The notes beneath the pieces are model-generated. The model searched no databases. It saw only the letters and a list, made by a program, of their open reading frames with translations, and had not been told where the DNA came from. This document shows, piece after piece, positions 29,504 to 37,343 of a stretch of DNA of 64,000 bases. The DNA is from Prescottella defluvii (GTDB lineage: Bacteria > Actinomycetota > Actinomycetes > Mycobacteriales > Mycobacteriaceae). How positions within the stretch are numbered: position 1 is the first letter of the stretch; each line of letters starts with the position of its first letter. The position numbers were made by a program, and so were the translations under genes. The stretch lies in assembly GCF_000738775.1 (NCBI RefSeq), contig NZ_JPOC01000066.1, positions 1 to 64,000 of the forward strand. Direction: 5' to 3'.

Positions 29504-31816
29504 TCATGTACTTCCGGAGTCGTTGTCTCGTTGCAGCACCCAGGCCGCGATCTGGGTGCGTGAGGTGAATCCGAGCTTGTCGCGGATGTGTTCGACGTGC
29601 CCGTCGACCGTCCGTTGGGAGATCACCAGTTTCTCGGCGATCGCCTTGCTGGTGAGTCCCTGGGTGACGAGTTCGGCCACCTGCCACTCTCGCGGCGTCA
29701 AGGTCGGGTCGTCGGCGGTTTCGGGCGGTGCCGGGTCGTTCGGCTGCTCCCCGAGTGCACGAGCGGCGACGTCGTCGAGGGTGAGGGATGTGCCGTCGCG
29801 AAAGGAAATCTCGAATCTCCTGTTTCCGAGAATCTTTCGACACTTCTCGACGCAGGCGTCGTGGTGGTCGAGCAGGCTCCCGAAGGTTGCCATCGGGCTG
29901 CCGATCGCGGTGAACTGGGCGTCGGCCGCTCCCATCAGAACGGCCGCGAGGGTCGCGTCGCGGTCGGCGACGGCCCAGGCGAGTTCTTCGAAGCACCACG
30001 CGCAGCCGAACCTGTTCTCCAGCTTGCGTAGTTGGCGGAGGGCTTCGTGGAGCAGTTCGATGCCCCGGGCGTGATCGCCGCGCAGCCACAGTGCGGATCC
30101 GTAGTCCGACAAGGCCATTGCGTGCCACATGATCTCACCGCGAGATTCCGTCAGCGCCAACTGTTCCTCGTAGACCACCGAGGCTTCCGTGAGGTTTCCC
30201 TCGGTGTAGAGGGCGCATCCGAGCCAGTACAGTCCCGGGACCAGTCGGACGAGGTCGACGCTCTCGCGGAGCGACTCGACGGCCGTAGTCAGGGATCCGA
30301 TTCCCCGGCGGAGGTCGCCCCTTGCGATCGAATCCATCCCGGTCGCGAAGTCGGCCGCGGCGCGGGCACCCGACCCCGACGTACCGTCGGCGGCACGACG
30401 TACGTCTGCCGCCAGGGCCGACCCTGCGTCGACGTCCCGCTGGAGGGACGCCAGCACACTGTCGATCGCGGTCGCCTCTGTGCGGAGCATCGTCGATTCT
30501 CCTTCGCGACCGAGGGCGCGATCGAGCCAGTACCGGCCTTCACTGAACCGCCCTCGGACGATCCAATAGTCGTGCAGGACACTCGCGATGGACAGTGCGT
30601 TCTCGACCGAGTCGGGGTCGGCCAGGCTGAACTCCAACGCGCCCCGGATGTTCGGGGCTTCACGGTCGAGTCGTGTCGTCCAGTCGACCTGGCGGGGCCC
30701 GATCCAGTCGGAGCGGACATGCAGCACGAACTGTTGGTACCAGTCACGGATCCGACGCTGCAGTGCCGTCCTCTCCTCGTCGGGCAGCAGGGCGCGTCCG
30801 TAGTCGCGCAGCGTCTCGAGCATGCGATACCGGACGGTCGTGTCGTCCTCCTCGCGCACGAGGACGGACTTGTCGACCAACGTCGTGACGAGGTCCAGCA
30901 GTTCCCCGTCCGTCACCTCCCCGGCGAGGACGCCCTCGACTGCGTCCAGATCGAAACCGCCGGCGAACTCGGTCAGGTGCCGCCACAGCCACTGCTCCTG
31001 CGGTGTGCACAGGTCGTAGCTCCAGTCGATGCTCCACTTGAGGGTCTGCTGCCGGGTCGGCGCATTCCGGCTCCCCTGAGTGAGAATTTGGAAACGGTCG
31101 TTCAGACGTTCCAGTACCTGTTCGGCCGACATGGCACGCAGACGCGCGGCAGCCAACTCGATCGGCAGGGGAAGCCCTTCGAGTCGGCGAACGATCCGGC
31201 CCACGACGGCACGGGTGTCCTCGGTGATGCGAAGATCCGGAACGGCGGCGCGTGCCCGTTGTTCGAAGAGCGCCATCGCATCACCGTCAGCCCCGTCGGT
31301 GGGAGGCGCGTCGGATGTCACTTCCGTCGGGACCCCCAGCGGAGGCACCCGCATCACCAACTCTCCGGGAACACCCAGCGGTTCCCGACTGGTCGCCAGC
31401 ACGGACAAACCCGCACAACTCCGAAGCAGATCGGTCACCAGGTCGGCGACCGGCGCAATGAGGTGCTCACAATTGTCCAGAACGAGCAGCACCTGACGGT
31501 CACCGAGGTGCTCGATCAACACCGCTCGCGGTGAGCGAACGGATCGGTCCTGGACGTCGAGGGCACTGATGACCGTCTGGTCGAGCAGCGCGGGCTCCTG
31601 CAACTCGCTCAGGTCGACGAACCATGCTCCACCGCGGAACGCTCGCCGCGCATCCTCGGCGACACGGAGCGCGAGCCGGGTCTTGCCCACCCCGCCCAGA
31701 CCGGTCAGAGTGACGAGGTGCGACTCCGACAGCAGGCGCCGCACCTCCGCGGCTTCCGACCGCCTTCCGACGAAACCGGTCAGTTCGACCGGGAGGTTCC
31801 CAACTGTGACCGCCAT
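29504..31816 (-). CDS. Large ATP-binding LuxR-family (LAL/NB-ARC type) transcriptional regulator
   Basis: Seen: 770 aa. An N-terminal NB-ARC/STAND ATPase has P-loop GLGGVGKT (39-46), Walker B VLLVLDNCEHL, an ATSREPLG sensor-like motif and G-L-P-L. A winged-helix region (RQQTLKWSIDWSYDLC) follows, then a TPR-like helical stretch (about 400-650). The C-terminal LuxR helix-turn-helix (LTPREWQVAELVTQGLTSKAIAEKLVISQRTVDGHVEHIRDKLG) fills the last 65 residues. Such proteins switch on nearby genes after binding a ligand and ATP (family knowledge). It lies between two paralogous secreted-protein genes, its likely but unproven targets. ATG start at 31814-31816. Confidence 0.9.
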   Translation of the reverse strand: MAVTVGNLPVELTGFVGRRSEAAEVRRLLSESHLVTLTGLGGVGKTRLALRVAEDARRAFRGGAWFVDLSELQEPALLDQTVISALDVQDRSVRSPRAVLIEHLGDRQVLLVLDNCEHLIAPVADLVTDLLRSCAGLSVLATSREPLGVPGELVMRVPPLGVPTEVTSDAPPTDGADGDAMALFEQRARAAVPDLRITEDTRAVVGRIVRRLEGLPLPIELAAARLRAMSAEQVLERLNDRFQILTQGSRNAPTRQQTLKWSIDWSYDLCTPQEQWLWRHLTEFAGGFDLDAVEGVLAGEVTDGELLDLVTTLVDKSVLVREEDDTTVRYRMLETLRDYGRALLPDEERTALQRRIRDWYQQFVLHVRSDWIGPRQVDWTTRLDREAPNIRGALEFSLADPDSVENALSIASVLHDYWIVRGRFSEGRYWLDRALGREGESTMLRTEATAIDSVLASLQRDVDAGSALAADVRRAADGTSGSGARAAADFATGMDSIARGDLRRGIGSLTTAVESLRESVDLVRLVPGLYWLGCALYTEGNLTEASVVYEEQLALTESRGEIMWHAMALSDYGSALWLRGDHARGIELLHEALRQLRKLENRFGCAWCFEELAWAVADRDATLAAVLMGAADAQFTAIGSPMATFGSLLDHHDACVEKCRKILGNRRFEISFRDGTSLTLDDVAARALGEQPNDPAPPETADDPTLTPREWQVAELVTQGLTSKAIAEKLVISQRTVDGHVEHIRDKLGFTSRTQIAAWVLQRDNDSGST

Positions 31817-31991
31817 GTCAGACCGCGCCGAATTGTCGTGTGCCGCTGGTGCTGTACTCCGCAGAGTCTACGCCCGCACTTCGACCTCGACGCCGAATCA
31901 GCAACAACGGGTCGACCGTGCCGGACCGGGGACTGGTGGATCTTCACGCCGCGTCCAGGACCGAAACGGCCGACCCGTGGCCGGGCAGACG

Positions 31992-32951
31992 CTAGCTGGA
32001 GCCGCTGGAGCCGCTGGAGCCGCTGGAACCGCTGGAGCCGCTCGAGCCGCTCGAGCCGCTGGAACCGCTGGAGCCGCTGGAGCCGCTGGATTCGCCGGAG
32101 TCGCTCGAACCGCCGGATCCGGTGAGCGATCCGCTCGCCGGTTCGATTGCGGGATCGGTACCGTCGACCCCGCTGCCGGACAGGTATCCGGTCGCGACCG
32201 TGTTGAGTGTGGTGCCGGTGGAGTTGGGAACCTTTGCGCGCCAGTCGACGATCGGATTGAGCACGCCGAACGGCCCGCATCCGGTGGCGGAGGGCAGTTC
32301 GAACTCCGTGGCGGTGTTCTTGATGTTGGAAATCCAGGCCACCTTGGCCGGGTACGGATCCTCGGAATGACTGACGTTCGGATCTGCGGCGGTGTTCGCG
32401 CGATCGAGCTCGAGGACCACGGGGTTCTCGGGTGTCCCGATGTAGCACTCGTCGCCGAGGAACGGATTGTTGATCTTCAGTCGCACCGGCATCGTGAGGT
32501 CGAAGTTGGTGATGATGCCGTTGATGGTGGGCACTTCGGTGGCCTCGACTTGGGAGGTCACGGCCGCCAGGCCGAACAGATTGTCGAACGGTAGATCAAC
32601 GCCGAGCACGCCGCCCGGTACCTTCATCGGCTTGCTGTAGACGCCGTTGCTGCCGTCGTCTCGGGGTCGGAGTTCGGACTTCGGGGGGCGTCCGGGGACG
32701 GTGACGCCGTTGGCCGCGATCACCAGGTCGCCGTCCGAGATCGGCAACGAGAACCCGTTGTTGTCGAACGTGCCACTGTTGATGACGACGGTGACACAAC
32801 TCTGGGACACGGCCGGATCGCAGACCGCGGCGCCGGGAACTGGTGTCGTGCCGGGTACGGCCGTCGCCAGAGGCGCCAGCATCATCGTCGCCGCCAGTGC
32901 ACCCCCGGAACCGATCGCGACCCGGGTCGATCGTCTCTTTCTGCCGCTCAT
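31992..32951 (-). CDS. Secreted four-cysteine protein with long Gly/Ser repeat tail (paralogue B)
   Basis: Paralogue of the gene at 28546-29418; no family name known to me. Seen: 319 aa. Signal peptide (about 1-31, PLATA), the same four Cys (AVCDPAVSQSC, GDECYIG, TGCGPFG) and the same PRDDGSNGVYSKP and NGIITNFDLTMPVRLKINNPFLGD blocks. A longer insert (VTVPGRPPKSEL) follows the first domain part. The C-terminal tail is a run of S-S-G triplets, about twelve copies. ATG at 32949-32951 is chosen for its AGGAGTT site; a longer in-frame extension is not credible. The tail is coded by a DNA minisatellite, so its length may vary between strains. Confidence 0.83.
   Translation of the reverse strand: MSGRKRRSTRVAIGSGGALAATMMLAPLATAVPGTTPVPGAAVCDPAVSQSCVTVVINSGTFDNNGFSLPISDGDLVIAANGVTVPGRPPKSELRPRDDGSNGVYSKPMKVPGGVLGVDLPFDNLFGLAAVTSQVEATEVPTINGIITNFDLTMPVRLKINNPFLGDECYIGTPENPVVLELDRANTAADPNVSHSEDPYPAKVAWISNIKNTATEFELPSATGCGPFGVLNPIVDWRAKVPNSTGTTLNTVATGYLSGSGVDGTDPAIEPASGSLTGSGGSSDSGESSGSSGSSGSSGSSGSSGSSGSSGSSGSSGSS
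31995..32090 (-). repeat. 9-bp minisatellite (GGAGCCGCT unit) encoding the SSG tail
   Basis: About ten tandem copies of GGAGCCGCT or one-base variants (GGAACCGCT, CGAGCCGCT) on the plus strand. The unit is a multiple of three, so gain or loss of copies keeps the frame. Confidence 0.9.
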
Positions 32952-33043
32952 GAGAACTCCTAGTCGTTGTGAAAGCAATGAAATGTGCTGAAACGACCGA
33001 ACACCGCCCGGGACGACGGAGCATCCCACTACCGGTCAACTTA

Positions 33044-33055
33044 CTTACCGGTAAG
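33044..33055. promoter_or_regulatory. Palindrome CTTACCGGTAAG upstream of paralogue B
   Basis: Perfect 12-base palindrome about 93 bases before the paralogue B start, with a second TACCGGT half-copy at 33030-33036. A candidate regulator site; no regulator is assigned. Confidence 0.5.
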
Positions 33056-33119
33056 GACGGCAAATGATGTATACCACCCGAAACGGGACATCATGAGTGC
33101 TTTTCGGGGCATGGAGAAG

Positions 33120-33149
33120 CGCCGCACCGCTCCTCAGAGCGGTGCGGCG
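33120..33149. terminator. Hairpin 3' of the SDR gene
   Basis: Twelve-base perfect stem CGCCGCACCGCT / AGCGGTGCGGCG with a 6-base loop. It lies about 60 bases past the SDR stop on the minus strand and probably ends the SDR operon. Confidence 0.75.
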
Positions 33150-33162
33150 CGGTGCTGCGACC

Positions 33163-33210
33163 GGTCGGCTATCGCCGGTCGGCTATCGCCGGTCGGCTAT
33201 CGCCGGTCGG
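33163..33210. repeat. 14-bp tandem repeat abutting the SDR stop codon
   Basis: Three exact copies of GGTCGGCTATCGCC (33163-33176, 33177-33190, 33191-33204) plus a partial GGTCGG, ending at the base before the SDR stop codon. Confidence 0.92.
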
Positions 33211-34014
33211 TCACTTCAATCCGTGGAAACGCGCCATCATCTTCTCGGTGACGGCGCGTGGCGCGAGGCGCCGTACGGTGAACACCAGTGGTGCCATGTT
33301 GCCGACGGCGTAGAGCGGCCTCGGCTTGTCCGCCTCGATGGCCTTGACCACCAACTCGGCGACCTTCTCGGCCCGGATACCGCGGTCCTCGTTGCGCTGC
33401 ATCGCATTCGCGACGGTTGTGTAGTCGCCGGTATAGGGGGAGCGGTCGTCGAGGTAGCGGGTGCGGCGGTCGCCGATGCCGGTCGCGATGGTGCCCGGTT
33501 CGACGGTGGTCAGCCACACCCCGAACGGGCTCAGTTCGCGGCGGGCTGCGGACGCGAATCCCTTCAACGCGCACTTGGCGGCGACATACGACGATCGGAA
33601 CGCGAGCGGGAAGCTTGCGAGCATCGAGCCCACCATCACCACGCGGCCGTAGCCGCGTTCGCGCATCCCGGGCAGCAGCAACTGCGTCAACTGCACCGCC
33701 CCGAGGACGTTCACCTGGAACAGTCGGTCGATCGCATCGGTGGGGAGTTCCTCGAACGGGCCCATCTGGCTCTCGCCGGCGTTGTTGACGAGGATGTCCA
33801 CGTCACCGGCCGCCCGTGCGCACGCCTCGATGCTCGCCCGATCCGACAGGTCCAGTGCGACGTAGTCGACACCGTGCAGTCGCGAGTTGTCGGGCAGGGC
33901 ATCGGGATTGCGTGTCGTTCCGAGGACTCGATAGCCGCGCGCCACCAGCAGGCGGGCCACCTCGCGGCCGATACCGGACGAGGCGCCCGTCACCAGGGCG
34001 GTGCGCCGGCTCAT
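33211..34014 (-). CDS. Short-chain dehydrogenase/reductase
   Basis: NAD(P)-dependent oxidoreductase, 267 aa, classical SDR. Seen: cofactor motif TGASSGIG (9-16), NNAG (77-80), catalytic Ser130, Tyr143 and Lys147 (YVAAK), and PGTIATGI after the active site. An Arg after the glycine motif (GTTRNPD region) favours NADP. Its ATG overlaps the stop of the upstream KstD-like gene by 4 bases (ATGA), so it is the distal gene of a TetR, flavoprotein, SDR operon. The substrate is probably a lipid, steroid or other alcohol/ketone handled together with the flavoprotein (inference). Confidence 0.93.
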   Translation of the reverse strand: MSRRTALVTGASSGIGREVARLLVARGYRVLGTTRNPDALPDNSRLHGVDYVALDLSDRASIEACARAAGDVDILVNNAGESQMGPFEELPTDAIDRLFQVNVLGAVQLTQLLLPGMRERGYGRVVMVGSMLASFPLAFRSSYVAAKCALKGFASAARRELSPFGVWLTTVEPGTIATGIGDRRTRYLDDRSPYTGDYTTVANAMQRNEDRGIRAEKVAELVVKAIEADKPRPLYAVGNMAPLVFTVRRLAPRAVTEKMMARFHGLK

Positions 34015-35672
34015 CCGAGGCTCCGTCCCAGCGCCCGCCCGGCGGCCCGTCCGGAGAAGATGCAGCCACCCAGGAACGTGCCCTCGAGCGCGTTGTAGCC
34101 GTGGACACCGCCGCCACCGAACCCGGCGACCTCACCGGCCGCGTACAGGCCGTCGAACACGCTGCCGTCGGGGCGGATGACCTGCGAGTCCAGGTTGGTC
34201 TCGAGTCCGCCGAGGGTCTTGCGGGTGAGCAGGTTCAGGCGCACCGCGATCAACGGCCCGTGTGCCGGATCCTGTAGACGGTGCGGCTTGGCGACACGAA
34301 TCACCTTGTCCGGCAGGTAGGAACGCGCATTGTTGATCGCCATCATCTGCATGTCCTTGGAGTAGGTGTTGTCCACCTCGCGGTCACGGGCAGTCACCTC
34401 CCGCTCCACCTGTGCGTAGTCCAGCGGGGGGCCGGGGTTGATCGCGTTCATGCCGTCGACGAGGTCGCGCAGGTTGTCGCGGACCACGAAGTCCTCACCG
34501 TGCTGCTTGAAGGCCTCGACCGGGCCCGGCGCGCCCTTCTTGACGCGACCCAGCAGCAGCTTGAGGTCCTTGCCGGTCATGTCGGGGTTCTGCTCGGAGC
34601 CCGACAGCGCGAACTCCTTCTCGATGATCGACTGCGTGAGGATGTACCAGGAGTGGTCCTGCCCGGTGCTCAGGATGTGCTTCAGCGTGGCGAGCGTGTC
34701 GAAGCCGGGGAACAGCGGTACCGGCAGGCGCTTGCCGTTCGCGTCCAGCCACAGCGACGACGGGCCGGGGATGATGCGGATCGCGTGATTGGGCCAGATG
34801 GGATCCCAGTTCACGATGCCCTCGGTGTAGTGCCACATGCGATCTCGGTTCACGATGTTGCCACCGGCGTCCTCGGTGATCCCGAGCATGCGGCCGTCGA
34901 CGTGCGCGGGGACACCGGTGATCATCCGCTCGGGTGCCCGGCCCATGCGGTCCACGGGCCAGTTCTTCTTCACCAGGTCGAAGTTGCCGCCGATGCCGCC
35001 GGACGTGACGACGACCGCCTGGGCACGCAACTCGAATTCGGCTGCGGGAGTGCGTGAGGACTTCACACCCCGCGGCTCGCTGGACGGCTCGAGAACGGTG
35101 CCGCGGACACCGACCACCGCACCGGATTCGACGATCAGTTCGTCCACCTGGTGCCGGTATCGGAACGTGACCTGACCGCGCGCTGCGGCGTCGAGCACGG
35201 GTTCACGGAAGACGCGCACCACTTCGGGGCCGGTGCCCCACGTGATGTGGAATCGGGGCACCGAGTTGCCGTGACCGTGCGCGAGTCCGGCGCCGCGTTC
35301 GGCCCATCCGACATTCGGCATCAGTCGCAGGCCCAGATCGTTGAGGTACGAACGCTTCTCGCCGGCCGCGAAGTCGACGTACGCTTCGGCCCACTGCCGG
35401 GGCCAGTGGTCCTCACGGTCCCGGTCGAAGCCGGCGCTGCCCATCCAGTCCTGCAGGGCCAGCTCACGCGAGTCCTTGATGCCCATCCGGCGCTGTTCCG
35501 GACTGTCGACGAAGAAGAGTCCGCCGAGCGACCAGAATGCCTGTCCGCCCAGGTTTTCGACGTTCTCCTGGTCGACGACCAGTACCCTGCGCCCGGCCTT
35601 GACGAGTTCGTGTGTCGCGACCAGACCTGCCAGTCCCGCTCCGACCACGATGACGTCGGCTTCTGTTGCCAC
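34011..35672 (-). CDS. KstD/FrdA-type FAD-binding dehydrogenase (Rv0785-like)
   Basis: Flavoprotein of the succinate dehydrogenase/3-ketosteroid dehydrogenase superfamily, 553 aa. Seen: N-terminal VIVVGAGLAGLVATHELVKAGRRVLVVDQE, a Gly-rich GGQAFWSLGGLFFV block, VVVTSGGIGGNFDLV, and the C-terminal GLYAAGEVAGFGGGGVHGYNALEGTFLGGCIFSGRAAGR typical of this group. Length and motifs agree with the actinobacterial family represented by M. tuberculosis Rv0785, whose substrate is not established. GTG start behind CAGGAGA. It is coupled to the SDR (ATGA overlap) and begins just after the TetR stop (3-base gap). A delta-1-dehydrogenation on a ketone-like substrate is possible, but the name KstD would overstate it. 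Confidence 0.9.
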   Translation of the reverse strand: MATEADVIVVGAGLAGLVATHELVKAGRRVLVVDQENVENLGGQAFWSLGGLFFVDSPEQRRMGIKDSRELALQDWMGSAGFDRDREDHWPRQWAEAYVDFAAGEKRSYLNDLGLRLMPNVGWAERGAGLAHGHGNSVPRFHITWGTGPEVVRVFREPVLDAAARGQVTFRYRHQVDELIVESGAVVGVRGTVLEPSSEPRGVKSSRTPAAEFELRAQAVVVTSGGIGGNFDLVKKNWPVDRMGRAPERMITGVPAHVDGRMLGITEDAGGNIVNRDRMWHYTEGIVNWDPIWPNHAIRIIPGPSSLWLDANGKRLPVPLFPGFDTLATLKHILSTGQDHSWYILTQSIIEKEFALSGSEQNPDMTGKDLKLLLGRVKKGAPGPVEAFKQHGEDFVVRDNLRDLVDGMNAINPGPPLDYAQVEREVTARDREVDNTYSKDMQMMAINNARSYLPDKVIRVAKPHRLQDPAHGPLIAVRLNLLTRKTLGGLETNLDSQVIRPDGSVFDGLYAAGEVAGFGGGGVHGYNALEGTFLGGCIFSGRAAGRALGRSLG

Positions 35673-35675
35673 GGC

Positions 35676-36335
35676 CTATCTCCTGTCCGTATCGGTACTG
35701 CTGCTGTAACTACTCACGACGGTGACGAACAGGCGCTCGCGCGCCCGCCGTACCGCCTCGTTGTGGGGTTCCATCAGGACTTGGATGCTGGTGCCGTCGT
35801 GGAGGGCGACGAGCGCGCGACCGAGTGCTTCCCGATCGACGACGCGGCGACCGGTGGCGGCGAGGGCACCTTCGATGATCGGCATGATCGTCTGCAGGAT
35901 CGCGTCCTCCCGCGCCGCCATCACTCGCGTGAGGGCCGGGTTGCGCAGGGCGTGCGCGGTGAACTCGGCGGTGATGCGGTACCACTCGTCGTCGACGGGG
36001 ATGGCCGCGAGGACGAGCGCGACGGCAGACTCGACGGTCATGGTCGACGACCGCGAGGCCGCGTCGGCGAGGGCAGTGCGGATGCCGTCGAGCATCCGCG
36101 CGGACCGCTGTTCCCACATCGCGAGGAACATCTCGTCGAGCGAGGTGAAGTTCGAGTAGAACGCGCCGCGGGTGTAGCCGGCCCGATCGCAGACCTGCTC
36201 GACGGTGGAGCGTCCGAACCCCTCCGCCGCGAACACCTCACCGGCCGCGTCGAGCAGGCGTTGCCGGGTCTCCGCGCGACGTTTCGTGACCCGTCTGGGC
36301 TGGGGATCGGAGCTCGCAGATCGGGACGTCTGCAC
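35676..36335 (-). CDS. TetR-family regulator of the KstD-like/SDR operon
   Basis: Seen: 219 aa. The HTH at about 20-65 (RQRLLDAAGEVFAAEGFGRSTVEQVCDRAGYTRGAFYSNFTSLDEMFLAMW) is a strong TetR match. The C-terminal helical domain ends in a Ser-rich tail. GTG start at 36333-36335. First gene of an operon with the flavoprotein and SDR, with an inverted repeat GATACA-AAAC-TGTATC 37 bases upstream, so it probably autoregulates the operon (inference). The ligand is unknown. Confidence 0.92.
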   Translation of the reverse strand: MQTSRSASSDPQPRRVTKRRAETRQRLLDAAGEVFAAEGFGRSTVEQVCDRAGYTRGAFYSNFTSLDEMFLAMWEQRSARMLDGIRTALADAASRSSTMTVESAVALVLAAIPVDDEWYRITAEFTAHALRNPALTRVMAAREDAILQTIMPIIEGALAATGRRVVDREALGRALVALHDGTSIQVLMEPHNEAVRRARERLFVTVVSSYSSSTDTDRR

Positions 36336-36371
36336 TGGTCACCCCCGGTTTTCGGATCAGAGAACCCTGTC

Positions 36372-36387
36372 GATACAAAACTGTATC
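36372..36387. promoter_or_regulatory. Candidate TetR operator
   Basis: Inverted repeat GATACA-AAAC-TGTATC with perfect 6-base arms, midway between the TetR gene and the divergent GGCT-like gene. Confidence 0.7.
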
Positions 36388-36416
36388 CGATGAGGGGTGC
36401 GCGTACCGTCGGAATT

Positions 36417-36911
36417 GTGCAGGTCTGGTACGTGAGTTACGGGTCCAACATGTCGTGGGCCCGGCTGGACTGCTACCTGCGCGGTGGGCGCCCGGTCGGG
36501 GGTGGACGCACCTACCTCGGGGCCCGGGACCCGGGCGCACCCGCCGACCGGATCGGCGTCCGACTCCCCGGAACCGTGTACTTCGCCGGCGAGTCCCTCG
36601 TATGGGGCGGCGGGCGTGCGTTCTACGCCCCGGAGGTACCGGGTGACACTGCAGCCTGTGCCTACCTGGTCACGGCCGAGCAGTTCGACGACATCCACTC
36701 GCAGGAACCGCCCTGCTACGACCGCATCCTCGATCTCGGGACCCGGGACGGCACGCCGCTGCGCACGTTCACCTCCGTCGCCGCCCGCGAGGACGTCACC
36801 GTGACCGCGCCGTCGGGTCCGTATCTCGCCACGATGACGGTGGGACTTCGCGAGGTGTTCGGCTGGAGTTCCGAACGGGCGCAGGCGTATTTGCGGCATT
36901 TAAGGCGCTGA
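36417..36911 (+). CDS. Gamma-glutamylcyclotransferase-like (GGCT/AIG2 fold) protein
   Basis: Seen: 164 aa. It opens with V-W-Y-V-S-Y-G-S-N-M, the GGCT-like Y-G-S-N loop, continues through YFAGESLVWGGGRAFYAPE, and has a candidate catalytic acid in SQEPPCYDRI. Family members cyclise gamma-glutamyl compounds, but many bacterial homologues have no known activity. The GTG at 36417 is chosen because family proteins begin right before YxSYGSN. An in-frame ATG at 36390, two bases after the inverted repeat, would add nine residues and is possible on a leaderless message. Likely monocistronic. Confidence 0.75.
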   Translation: MQVWYVSYGSNMSWARLDCYLRGGRPVGGGRTYLGARDPGAPADRIGVRLPGTVYFAGESLVWGGGRAFYAPEVPGDTAACAYLVTAEQFDDIHSQEPPCYDRILDLGTRDGTPLRTFTSVAAREDVTVTAPSGPYLATMTVGLREVFGWSSERAQAYLRHLRR

Positions 36912-36967
36912 CCAGGGTACCGTCGGGAAGCCGCACGCTGTGGCGGCGCTCACAGAAAAGGGTTTCG

Positions 36968-37261
36968 ATGTCGAATTTGCATGTCGTAGCGACCATCCCG
37001 GCCAAGTCCGGATCCGAGAACGTGGTGCGGGCCGCGCTCACCACGCTCGCGGAGGCCACTCGCAAGGAGGATGGCTGTGTGTCGTACGACCTCTACGAGT
37101 CGGCGTCTGCGCAGGGGACGTTCGTCGTGGTCGAGGTGTGGACGGGTCAGGACGCACTCGACGCCCACATGAAGTCCGCGCACATGCGTGAGGCGGCCGG
37201 AGCCTTCGGTTCGCACCTCTCCGCCGCCCCCGGGATCCACCCGCTGCGCCCCGTCTTCTAG
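36968..37261 (+). CDS. Antibiotic-biosynthesis-monooxygenase (ABM/YgiN-like) domain protein
   Basis: Small ferredoxin-like-fold protein, 97 aa. Seen: HVVATIPAKSGSENVVRAALTTLAEATRKEDGCVSYDLYES, then FVVVEVWTGQDALDAHMKSAHMREAAG, which is the complete ABM pattern with its conserved H. Relatives are cofactor-free quinone or polyketide monooxygenases or act in redox stress. GAAAAGGG site upstream. It ends 8 bases before a long inverted repeat. Confidence 0.85.
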   Translation: MSNLHVVATIPAKSGSENVVRAALTTLAEATRKEDGCVSYDLYESASAQGTFVVVEVWTGQDALDAHMKSAHMREAAGAFGSHLSAAPGIHPLRPVF

Positions 37262-37268
37262 TTCTTCC

Positions 37269-37335
37269 CCCGCGTTTTGCGCACTTATCGCTGCTCGGAC
37301 CCCCGAGGGACCGCGACAAGTGCGCAAAACGCGGG
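37269..37335. repeat. Long palindromic element with 18-bp perfect arms
   Basis: Left arm CCCGCGTTTTGCGCACTT (37269-37286) and its exact complement at 37318-37335, 31 bases apart, with TCGC/GCGA extending the pairing partly into the loop. It lies between convergent genes and is followed by three GTCAC repeats that run into the last codons of the DUF998 gene. It may be a terminator or a dispersed palindromic repeat. Confidence 0.85.
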
Positions 37336-37343
37336 TCACGGGG

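Noticed and set aside
33163-33210. 14-bp tandem repeat as a CRISPR array
   Set aside because: Units are short and contiguous with no spacers, and no cas genes are near.
34011-35672. Naming the flavoprotein as 3-ketosteroid delta-1-dehydrogenase
   Set aside because: The superfamily fits, but no other steroid-catabolism genes are adjacent and the sequence follows the Rv0785-like group, whose substrate is not established.
37269-37335. Palindrome as an insertion sequence end or attachment site
   Set aside because: No transposase or integrase is present and no target-site duplication is evident; the tRNA-Leu at 3393 also shows no duplicated 3' end in the window.
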